Positions 57,058 through 64,000 of a DNA stretch of 64,000 nt are shown here, piece after piece (the stretch's first letter is position 1; each line of letters opens with the position of its first letter). The DNA comes from Lysinibacillus fusiformis (lineage in GTDB: Bacteria; Bacillota; Bacilli; Bacillales_A; Planococcaceae). The notes beneath the pieces were generated by a model. That model saw nothing but the letters and a program-made list of their open reading frames with translations, was not told where the DNA came from and ran no database searches. The stretch lies in NCBI RefSeq assembly GCF_016925635.1, contig NZ_CP070490.1, positions 2,920,001-2,984,000 on the forward strand, read 5' to 3'. The position numbers were made by a program, and so were the translations under genes.

Positions 57058-59088
57058 ATGAAAGTTCGCGATATTGGGGTTTTAGGTGCGGTTATTTTAA
57101 TCGTAGCGATGCTCATCATCCCTCTTCCTCCGTGGATGTTAAGTTTTTTAATTGTCATTAATATTACATTAGGATTAATTGTACTGCTAACAGCAATGAG
57201 TATGAAAGAAGCATTGGATTTTTCCATTTTTCCTTCGGTGATTTTATTATTAACCTTGTTCCGATTAGGATTAAGTGTTTCCACAACCCGTGCAATCTTA
57301 GCAAATGGAGATGCAGGTTCGGTCGTTGAAACCTTTGGAGATTTCGTAGTTGGCGGAAATATACTTGTTGGTTTAGTCGTCTTCTTAATTTTAGTGTTAA
57401 TTCAGTTTATTGTAATTACAAAAGGTGCGGAACGAGTAGCTGAAGTAGCGGCACGTTTCACACTGGATGCGATGCCAGGTAAACAAATGAGTATTGATGC
57501 TGACTTAAATGCAGGGATTATTTCCGAAAAAGAAGCGCGTGAACGACGTGAAAAAGTAGCGGGAGAAGCGGACTTTTACGGAGCAATGGATGGTGCCACA
57601 AAATTTGTAAAGGGAGATGCCATTGCATCCATGGTAATGGTTATTATCAACCTATTATTTGGTATCATCATTGGTGTCGTACAAATGGGGCTTCCCTTTG
57701 CAGAAGCGGCAACTCATTTTTCGAAACTAACAGTAGGGGATGGTATTGTATCCCAAATTCCTGCGTTGCTTATTTCAACTGCTACAGGGATTGTCGTAAC
57801 GCGTGCTTCTTCTAAAGGAAGTCTTGGTCAGGACATTACAGGACAATTATTTGCCCAAGCTAAGCTTCTCTATGTAGCTGGTGGTACCATTGTATTACTA
57901 GGGCTGTTCACCCCAATACCAAACTGGGTAACACTGCCAATAGGTCTTTCACTAATTGCGGGAGCTTATATGATGGAGCGTAAGAAACCAGAGGATGAAG
58001 AAGAATTACAGGAAATTGAGGAAGAAGTGGCTACTGACGGCATGAAGAGCCCAGAGAATGTTGTGAATTTATTAAATGTGGACCCTATCGAATTCGAATT
58101 TGGTTACGGATTAATTCCCTTAGTAGATGCCGCTCAAGGTGGGGACTTATTAGACCGTGTTATCATGATACGTCGACAGCTAGCATTAGAGTTGGGAATC
58201 GTTATCCCAGTTGTACGTATTCGTGACAATATTCAGCTTCAACCAAATGAATATCGAATTAAAATAAAGGGAAATGAAATGGCACGAGGCGAACTTTTAC
58301 TAGATCATTATTTAGCGATGAGTCCTGGCGACGATGATTCCATTGAAGGTATTGACACTGTCGAGCCATCATTTGGATTACCAGCTAAATGGATAACAGA
58401 GCAAGTAAAAGAGGATGCTGAAATGTACGGTTACACAGTTGTGGACCCACCGAGTGTGGTTTCAACACACTTAACAGAAATTATTCGAGCAAATGCTCAT
58501 GAGTTATTAGGGCGACAAGAGACTAAGCAGTTAATCGATCACTTACGCGAATCACATCCAATCTTAGTAGAAGAATTGACACCTACACCTTTATCTACTG
58601 GAGAAATCCAAAAGGTATTGGGTAAGCTTCTTCGAGAAAATGTGTCTGTACGTAACTTACCAATTATTTTTGAGACACTAGCAGACTATGCAAAATTAAC
58701 GAGTGATACAGATATCTTAACTGAATATGTGCGTCAATCATTGGCTCGTCAAATTACAGCGCAGTATGTTGGGGATAGTTCGGTATTAAAGGTGATTACG
58801 GTTTCAGGTAAAGTAGAAAAAATGATTGCTGATAGTATCCAGCAAACGGATCATGGAAATTATTTAGCTATGGACCCTCAAGATTCCCAAACAGTATTAG
58901 AAACTATTGCAGCTGAAGTAGAGCGTGTTTCCTTTATGGAGCAATCAGCTATTATTTTATGCTCTCCAGCAGTTCGGATGTATTTACGACAACTAACGGA
59001 GCGTTATTTCCCGCAAATTCCGGTTCTATCCTATAATGAACTGGATGCTTCAGTTGAAATTCAAAGTGTTGGGGTGGTGAATGTTTAA
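57058..59088 (+). CDS. flhA: Flagellar export gate protein FlhA
   Basis: The 676-residue protein has eight N-terminal membrane segments with the FHIPEP-type region (SIFPSVILLLTLFRLGLSVS, then GDAGSVVETFGDFVVGGN, FTLDAMPGKQMSIDADLNAG). The large cytoplasmic nonameric ring domain follows (from about 330). It docks export substrates and chaperones. The ATG at 57058 follows TAGGAGGG. flhF overlaps its stop codon by one base. Confidence 0.97.
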   Translation: MKVRDIGVLGAVILIVAMLIIPLPPWMLSFLIVINITLGLIVLLTAMSMKEALDFSIFPSVILLLTLFRLGLSVSTTRAILANGDAGSVVETFGDFVVGGNILVGLVVFLILVLIQFIVITKGAERVAEVAARFTLDAMPGKQMSIDADLNAGIISEKEARERREKVAGEADFYGAMDGATKFVKGDAIASMVMVIINLLFGIIIGVVQMGLPFAEAATHFSKLTVGDGIVSQIPALLISTATGIVVTRASSKGSLGQDITGQLFAQAKLLYVAGGTIVLLGLFTPIPNWVTLPIGLSLIAGAYMMERKKPEDEEELQEIEEEVATDGMKSPENVVNLLNVDPIEFEFGYGLIPLVDAAQGGDLLDRVIMIRRQLALELGIVIPVVRIRDNIQLQPNEYRIKIKGNEMARGELLLDHYLAMSPGDDDSIEGIDTVEPSFGLPAKWITEQVKEDAEMYGYTVVDPPSVVSTHLTEIIRANAHELLGRQETKQLIDHLRESHPILVEELTPTPLSTGEIQKVLGKLLRENVSVRNLPIIFETLADYAKLTSDTDILTEYVRQSLARQITAQYVGDSSVLKVITVSGKVEKMIADSIQQTDHGNYLAMDPQDSQTVLETIAAEVERVSFMEQSAIILCSPAVRMYLRQLTERYFPQIPVLSYNELDASVEIQSVGVVNV

Positions 59089-60281
59089 TGAAAATGAAAA
59101 AGTATTATGCATCATCCATACCAGAGGCGATGAAGCAAGTCCGAGCAGAATTAGGTGAGGACGCAGTCATTTTAAATTCAAAAGTAGTCATCACAAAGAA
59201 ATTTTTTGGCATGATAAAAAAGAAAAGTTTTGAAGTAGTTGCAGGTATTGATGCAATAGAGCCACGTCAAGTGGCTTCTGTACCAACACCTGCTGTACTA
59301 CCTGTAGTAAAAAAAGAAAATGCAAGGTTACAAGAGATTACAAATGCTATTCAAGCAAAAATACATCAGGAACCACCCCATGATGTAGCAGTACATGAGG
59401 ACACTAGCATTTCAGAAGAATTGAGAAAAGAAATTGCTGATTTAAAATCATTAATGCAATCGATGCATAAAAAGACTACCCAAGCTCAATATCCCGATGA
59501 ACTCTTACCCTTCATTGAATACTTAAGACAGCAAGAGCTAAGTGAAGAGCTCATCACAACGATAGGTGATGAGCTTTTTATGCATTTCAAAGAAGCGTCA
59601 GAAATAAATTTCTCGCAGTGTAAATTAATAACAAAAAATTTACTCCGTAAGAAGCTAGAAGTACTTCCAGTTGGAGGATTGTCCTACGAAAGAAAATATA
59701 TAAATATATTAGGACCAACAGGTGTTGGCAAGACCACAACCATTGCCAAAATGGCTGCTAGAGCTGTGTTAGAAAAGAAGAAAAAGATTGGCTTTATTAC
59801 GACAGATACTTATCGGATTGCGGCAATAGAGCAGCTCAAAACATATGCTGGTCTTTTACAAGCTCCTGTTGAAATTGCTTACAATGCAACAGATTTTGAA
59901 CAAGCAATCCGAAGATTATCACATTTAGATTTGGTTTTTATTGATACAGCTGGTCGTAATTATAAAGAAGTCAAATATGTTGATGATCTCCAACGTCTCA
60001 TAAAATTCGATGATCATGCAGAATCTTATTTAGTCCTTGCAATGACAACGAAAGAAAGGGATATGGAGAATATTGTTGATCAATTCAAACAATTACCAAT
60101 TGAAAAATTCATTTTTACAAAAATTGATGAAACAAATTCTATTGGCACAATGATCAATTTAATGATTAAATATAATAAAGGACTTGCTTACTATACGAAT
60201 GGTCAAGAAGTACCAGAAGATATTGAAGAAGCTGATTTAGAAGCAGTGCTTAATTTGTTTTTTCAAGGTGAAGAAAAATGA
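59088..60281 (+). CDS. flhF: Flagellar placement GTPase FlhF
   Basis: The 397-residue SRP-type GTPase has a basic N-terminal B domain, an N domain and a G domain with GPTGVGKT (209-216), TTDTYRIAAIEQL, DTAGRNYKEV and TKIDETNSIGT. It determines where flagella form. It starts at ATG 59088 on the flhA stop (TAATG), with an alternative at 59094. It overlaps flhG by 4 nt. Confidence 0.95.
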   Translation: MKMKKYYASSIPEAMKQVRAELGEDAVILNSKVVITKKFFGMIKKKSFEVVAGIDAIEPRQVASVPTPAVLPVVKKENARLQEITNAIQAKIHQEPPHDVAVHEDTSISEELRKEIADLKSLMQSMHKKTTQAQYPDELLPFIEYLRQQELSEELITTIGDELFMHFKEASEINFSQCKLITKNLLRKKLEVLPVGGLSYERKYINILGPTGVGKTTTIAKMAARAVLEKKKKIGFITTDTYRIAAIEQLKTYAGLLQAPVEIAYNATDFEQAIRRLSHLDLVFIDTAGRNYKEVKYVDDLQRLIKFDDHAESYLVLAMTTKERDMENIVDQFKQLPIEKFIFTKIDETNSIGTMINLMIKYNKGLAYYTNGQEVPEDIEEADLEAVLNLFFQGEEK

Positions 60282-61153
60282 GAGACCAAGCTGAAGCATT
60301 ACGCTTAAAAATGATGAGACGGCAAGGCGAACTAGGTAGAGCAATTGCAGTTGTAAGTGGCAAAGGTGGAGTAGGTAAAAGTAACTTCACTATGAATTTT
60401 GCCATGACTTTGGCCCAAAAGGGGAAAAGAGTTGTCATTGTAGATATGGATATTGGGATGGGGAATATCAATATTCTAATTGGGAAAAATGCTTCTTATA
60501 GTTTAAAAGATTACTTAGAAGGAAATAAGTTACTAGATGAGGTAATATTTGAAGGGCCTTACGATTTAAGGTATATTTCAGGTGGGTCAGGTATGACAAG
60601 TGTGCTTGATTGGTCACATAGTATGTTTGAACGACTTATACAAGCATTTGAAGAGCTTCAAAAAAACTATGATTATATTTTATTTGATATGGGGGCTGGT
60701 GCGACAAATTGGTCGTTAGATTTACTCACATCCATTGATGAAATTATCGTCATTTCAACAGCGGAGCCTACTTCTATTACAGATGCGTACTCCATGATGA
60801 AGTATATTCATGTTCGAGATCCAGATAAGCAGTTTTATATTCTTTGTAACCGTGCTTTCAGTAAAGAAGAAGGAATAGAAACGAATGAACGTTTAAAGTT
60901 AACAATGAAACGTTTTTTAGACAAAGAAACAATCATTCTAGGTTCATTACCTGAAGACCCTATTGTGCGTAAGGCAGTGCGCGAGCAAGTACCATTCTCA
61001 CTTGCTTATCCAGACGCATTAATATCAAAAACATTACAACTTATAGTAGTTCGTTTTATGGAGCAGCGTGCAGAGGAAATACACGCGCATGATCAAACTG
61101 CGAAAAAATTTTTAACGAAACTTAGAAGTATTTTCTCGAAAGGGCGTGATTAA
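60278..61153 (+). CDS. flhG: Flagellar number regulator FlhG (YlxH, MinD-like ATPase)
   Basis: The 291-residue ParA/MinD-type ATPase has the deviant Walker A SGKGGVGKSN (27-36), DMDIGMGNINILIG and DMGAGATNWSLDLL. Its first residues MRDQAEALR contain the DQAxxLR motif that stimulates FlhF GTPase. A C-terminal amphipathic helix is likely. With FlhF it sets number and position of flagella. cheB starts immediately after its stop. Confidence 0.95.
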   Translation: MRDQAEALRLKMMRRQGELGRAIAVVSGKGGVGKSNFTMNFAMTLAQKGKRVVIVDMDIGMGNINILIGKNASYSLKDYLEGNKLLDEVIFEGPYDLRYISGGSGMTSVLDWSHSMFERLIQAFEELQKNYDYILFDMGAGATNWSLDLLTSIDEIIVISTAEPTSITDAYSMMKYIHVRDPDKQFYILCNRAFSKEEGIETNERLKLTMKRFLDKETIILGSLPEDPIVRKAVREQVPFSLAYPDALISKTLQLIVVRFMEQRAEEIHAHDQTAKKFLTKLRSIFSKGRD

Positions 61154-62308
61154 TTGGACTTTTTACATAAAAGCAAGCTTTTAGTTGTGGATGATTCTGC
61201 TTTTATGAGAAAGCTAATTAGTGACTTTTTTGTTGGCAACTCGAAGGTGGAAGTAGTTGGAACAGCTCGAAATGGAAAAGATGCGATCAAAAAGATACAA
61301 TCGTTGAAGCCAAACGTTGTGACAATGGATATTGAGATGCCTGAAATGAATGGGCTCGACGCTTTAAAAGAAATTATGATACAATGTCCGGTTCCTGTAG
61401 TAATGCTCTCAAGTACCACTCAACGTGGGACAGAAAATGCAATTGCAGCAATTGAAGGCGGTGCAGTCGATTTTGTCGCCAAGCCTAGCGGGACCATCTC
61501 CCTTGATTTACATAAAATTCAAAATGAACTTGTGCACAAAGTGGAACAAGCTGCAATGGTGCCAATTTCCAAATTGAAAAAACCTTCTGGTAGTAAAAGA
61601 CAACAAGAAAAAGTGACAAGGGTGAGTACCGTAATAAAGGAACCACAACAGCATGGACGACCAAATACATCTACAAATGTTGTTTCTACTAAGGTAGTCG
61701 CAACAAAACCAATGGTAGAATGGAGTAAAGTAGGAAAGAAGATTGTGCTAATTGGCACATCAACAGGAGGACCTCGAGCACTTCAGGAGGTTGTTACTAA
61801 AATTCCTAAGTCTATTCAAGCTCCTATATTAATTGTTCAGCATATGCCTGCTGGATTTACTAAATCGCTTGCGACTCGACTTGATCAGCTAAGTGAAATT
61901 TCTGTAAAAGAGGCTGAACAGGGCGATATTTTGCAAAATGGAGTGGCTTATATTGCACCAGGTGGCTATCATTTAAAGCTTAGAAAAGTAGGGACGACTT
62001 TTGGCATAGTTCTTGATAATCAAGAAGCACCAAGATCTGGCCATCGACCTTCTGTAGATGTAATGTTCGAAGATGTTAGTCAATATAAAGATTTTGATAA
62101 AGTAGCAGTGATTATGACAGGTATGGGCCATGATGGCTCTAATGGATTAAAAGCATTGAAAAATACTGGCAATGTCATTGCTATTGCAGAATCAGCAGAA
62201 ACTTGCATTGTCTATGGTATGCCAAAAGCAGCAGTAGAAACGCAACTTGTTGATGAAGTTGCAGATGTAGATGATATTGCACAAACAATAATGAAATATT
62301 TGCCTTAA
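61154..62308 (+). CDS. cheB: Chemotaxis protein-glutamate methylesterase CheB
   Basis: The 384-residue protein has an N-terminal receiver (D59 in TMDIEMPEMNG), a K/T-rich linker (about 130-190), and a C-terminal methylesterase with S203 (GTSTGGPRAL), H230 (VQHMPAGF) and D327 (MTGMGHDGSNG). It demethylates or deamidates receptors during adaptation. The start is TTG at 61154, right after the flhG stop, with AAAGGG about ten bases upstream. Confidence 0.95.
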   Translation: MDFLHKSKLLVVDDSAFMRKLISDFFVGNSKVEVVGTARNGKDAIKKIQSLKPNVVTMDIEMPEMNGLDALKEIMIQCPVPVVMLSSTTQRGTENAIAAIEGGAVDFVAKPSGTISLDLHKIQNELVHKVEQAAMVPISKLKKPSGSKRQQEKVTRVSTVIKEPQQHGRPNTSTNVVSTKVVATKPMVEWSKVGKKIVLIGTSTGGPRALQEVVTKIPKSIQAPILIVQHMPAGFTKSLATRLDQLSEISVKEAEQGDILQNGVAYIAPGGYHLKLRKVGTTFGIVLDNQEAPRSGHRPSVDVMFEDVSQYKDFDKVAVIMTGMGHDGSNGLKALKNTGNVIAIAESAETCIVYGMPKAAVETQLVDEVADVDDIAQTIMKYLP

Positions 62309-62323
62309 AAGGGGTGTCCTCTT

Positions 62324-64000
62324 ATGGAAGTCAATCAATATTTAGAGATGTTTATTGAAGAAAGTAAAGAGCATTTACAAGCATGTAGTGAACACTTATT
62401 AGAGTTAGAAAAAAATCCAGATGATTTGGCAATTGTTGGGGAAATATTCCGCTCTGCACATACATTAAAAGGTATGTCTGCCACAATGGGCTTTGAAGAT
62501 TTAGCAGATTTAACACACAAAATGGAGAATGTTTTAGATGCTATCCGTAATGAGAAGATTCATGTAACACCTGAAATTTTAGATGTCGTATTTGAATCTG
62601 TTGATCATTTAGAAGAAATGGTAATGGATATTGCCAACGGCGGAGATGGTAAGCGTGATGTTTCTTCAACTGTTGCGCAGCTGAAGCGCATAGAATTAGG
62701 TGAGGAAGCCCTACTAGAGGTGGTAGCAACAGTTGCTGCACCAGTTGTTGAAAGTGTATTAGAATATGATTCATTTGAACAAACAGTCATTACACAATCG
62801 GCTGAACAAGGCTTCAATGCTTTTGAAATTTCAGTAACATTACGCGAGGATTGCCTTCTAAAGGCAGCACGTGTATTTATGGTGTTTGAGATTTTAGAAA
62901 AAGATGGGGATGTCATTAAATCAAGTCCAACTGTTGAAAAGCTTGAGGACGAACAGTTTGATCAACAGTTTTATGTTGCATTTGTCACAAAAACAACAGC
63001 AGAGGATATGCAGAAAAAGCTAATGAAAGTTTCTGAAGTTGATGAAGTTATTGTGACAACAATCGACCAAAGGAAATTTAGTGAAAAAGAATTCGAAGCT
63101 CACCAAGAAGTAGCAGCAACTGCAACAGCAGTGGTTGAGGTAGAGGCAATACCTACTGCTACACCTGCTGCTAAAGCTGAGCCTGTTGCCAAACCGGTCA
63201 AAGAAGCTGCACCTGCAAAGGCTGACAAAAATCATGCACCTGTAGGTAATAAAACAATTCGTGTAAATATAGAACGTCTGGATATTTTAATGAACTTGTT
63301 TGAGGAGCTTGTCATTGATCGTGGCCGACTGCAATCAATCTCTACTGAAGTAAATCATGGCGAGCTAAATGAAACAGTAGAGCGAATGAGTCGTGTGATG
63401 GGTGATTTGCAAACGATTATTTTAACGATGCGCATGGTACCAGTAGAAACAGTTTTCAATCGTTTCCCGAAAATGATTCGTCAGCTATCGCGTGATTTAA
63501 ATAAGAAAATCAACCTCGAAATCATTGGTGCTGAAACAGAATTAGATCGTACAGTCATCGATGAGATTGGAGATCCGCTTGTTCACTTAATCCGTAACTC
63601 TGTGGATCATGGCATTGAAAATCCAACTGCTCGTCGTGCAAAAGGTAAGCCTGAAGAAGGAACAGTTGTATTGCGTGCGTATCATAGCGGTAACTACGTC
63701 TTTATTGAAATTGAAGATGATGGTGCGGGCATAAATCGAGAAAAAGTATTAGCGAAAGCTATTTCAAAAGGTATTGTTACGCAAGAACAGTCTTATTCAA
63801 TGTCTGATAAACAAATTAATGAGCTTATTTTAGCTTCGGGCTTCTCAACGGCAGATGTCATTTCTGATGTATCTGGTCGTGGAGTAGGTTTAGATGTTGT
63901 AAAAACAACGATTGAATCACTAGGTGGCAATATTTCAATTGAATCAACTCAAGATGTTGGATCCATCTTCTCAATTCAATTACCACTGACATTATCGATC
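62324..64000 (+). CDS. cheA: Chemotaxis histidine kinase CheA (5' part)
   Basis: The frame runs from ATG 62324 (after AAGGGG) to the window edge without a stop: 559 codons. The HPt domain carries H46 in RSAHTLKGMSATMGF. A P2 CheY-binding region follows, then an A/P/K-rich linker (about 260-305), the dimerisation helices (TIRVNIERLDILMNLFEELV) and the kinase domain with N box LVHLIRNSVDHGIENP, EDDGAG, VSGRGVGLDVV and the G-box strand. The P5/CheW-binding domain is cut off. It phosphorylates CheY and CheB, both encoded upstream. Confidence 0.96.
   Translation, partial: MEVNQYLEMFIEESKEHLQACSEHLLELEKNPDDLAIVGEIFRSAHTLKGMSATMGFEDLADLTHKMENVLDAIRNEKIHVTPEILDVVFESVDHLEEMVMDIANGGDGKRDVSSTVAQLKRIELGEEALLEVVATVAAPVVESVLEYDSFEQTVITQSAEQGFNAFEISVTLREDCLLKAARVFMVFEILEKDGDVIKSSPTVEKLEDEQFDQQFYVAFVTKTTAEDMQKKLMKVSEVDEVIVTTIDQRKFSEKEFEAHQEVAATATAVVEVEAIPTATPAAKAEPVAKPVKEAAPAKADKNHAPVGNKTIRVNIERLDILMNLFEELVIDRGRLQSISTEVNHGELNETVERMSRVMGDLQTIILTMRMVPVETVFNRFPKMIRQLSRDLNKKINLEIIGAETELDRTVIDEIGDPLVHLIRNSVDHGIENPTARRAKGKPEEGTVVLRAYHSGNYVFIEIEDDGAGINREKVLAKAISKGIVTQEQSYSMSDKQINELILASGFSTADVISDVSGRGVGLDVVKTTIESLGGNISIESTQDVGSIFSIQLPLTLSI

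Overview
This 64-kb window is a chromosomal stretch of a motile, low-GC Gram-positive bacterium of the order Bacillales. The gene order recG-fapR-plsX-fabD-fabG-acpP-rnc-smc-ftsY-ylxM-ffh-rpsP-khpA-rimM-trmD-rplS-rbgA-rnhB-ylqG-ylqH-sucCD-dprA-topA-trmFO-xerC-hslVU-codY-fla/che is the classic Bacillus subtilis order. The AT-rich composition, frequent TTG starts, absence of ylqD and protein style suggest a Lysinibacillus/Planococcaceae-type genome (inference). Every convincing gene is on the + strand. I saw no rRNA, tRNA, CRISPR array, prophage or IS transposase.

Layout. (1) 1-1250: the end of sdaAB and all of sdaAA (iron-sulfur L-serine dehydratase). (2) 1300-6250: a four-gene catabolic cassette (LysR regulator, YfcC-type carrier, M20D amidohydrolase, enolase-superfamily racemase/epimerase) lying between sdaAA and recG, which are neighbours in B. 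subtilis. (3) 6348-12310: recG, then the FapR-controlled phospholipid/fatty-acid operon with a recognisable FapR box. (4) 12424-25355: RNase III, chromosome condensation, SRP targeting, ribosomal proteins S16 and L19, tRNA and ribosome maturation factors, signal peptidase I, RNase HII. (5) 25412-38520: an orphan FliK-like/FlhB-C-like pair, succinyl-CoA synthetase, DprA, topoisomerase I, TrmFO, and the xerC-hslV-hslU-codY operon. (6) 38464-39628: about 1.16 kb without a believable gene, holding a duplicated terminator and a cluster of degenerate intergenic repeats. (7) 39629-64000: the fla/che operon from flgB to a cheA gene cut by the window end. It encodes the rod, MS ring, C ring, export apparatus, hook, FlhF/FlhG placement proteins and chemotaxis proteins.

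How the parts work together. The fla/che genes are tightly packed, many overlapping by 4 to 11 nt, and behave as one long transcription unit. CodY, encoded just upstream, is a nutritional repressor of motility in B. subtilis. FapR senses malonyl-CoA and should repress its own operon.

Most notable observations: the serine dehydratase/recG insertion cassette with an atypical epimerase; a ylxF/motE-like flagellar gene split by a one-base shift in an A-tract; a GC-rich hairpin that could bring a distant Shine-Dalgarno sequence next to the swrD start; an HslV protease without the N-terminal serine used by B. subtilis; a structured RNA-like segment in place of ylqD; and the codY-flgB repeat island. 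No plainly new multi-gene system is evident. The cassette at 1.3-6.2 kb and the ylqG-ylqH pair are the best candidates for undescribed function.
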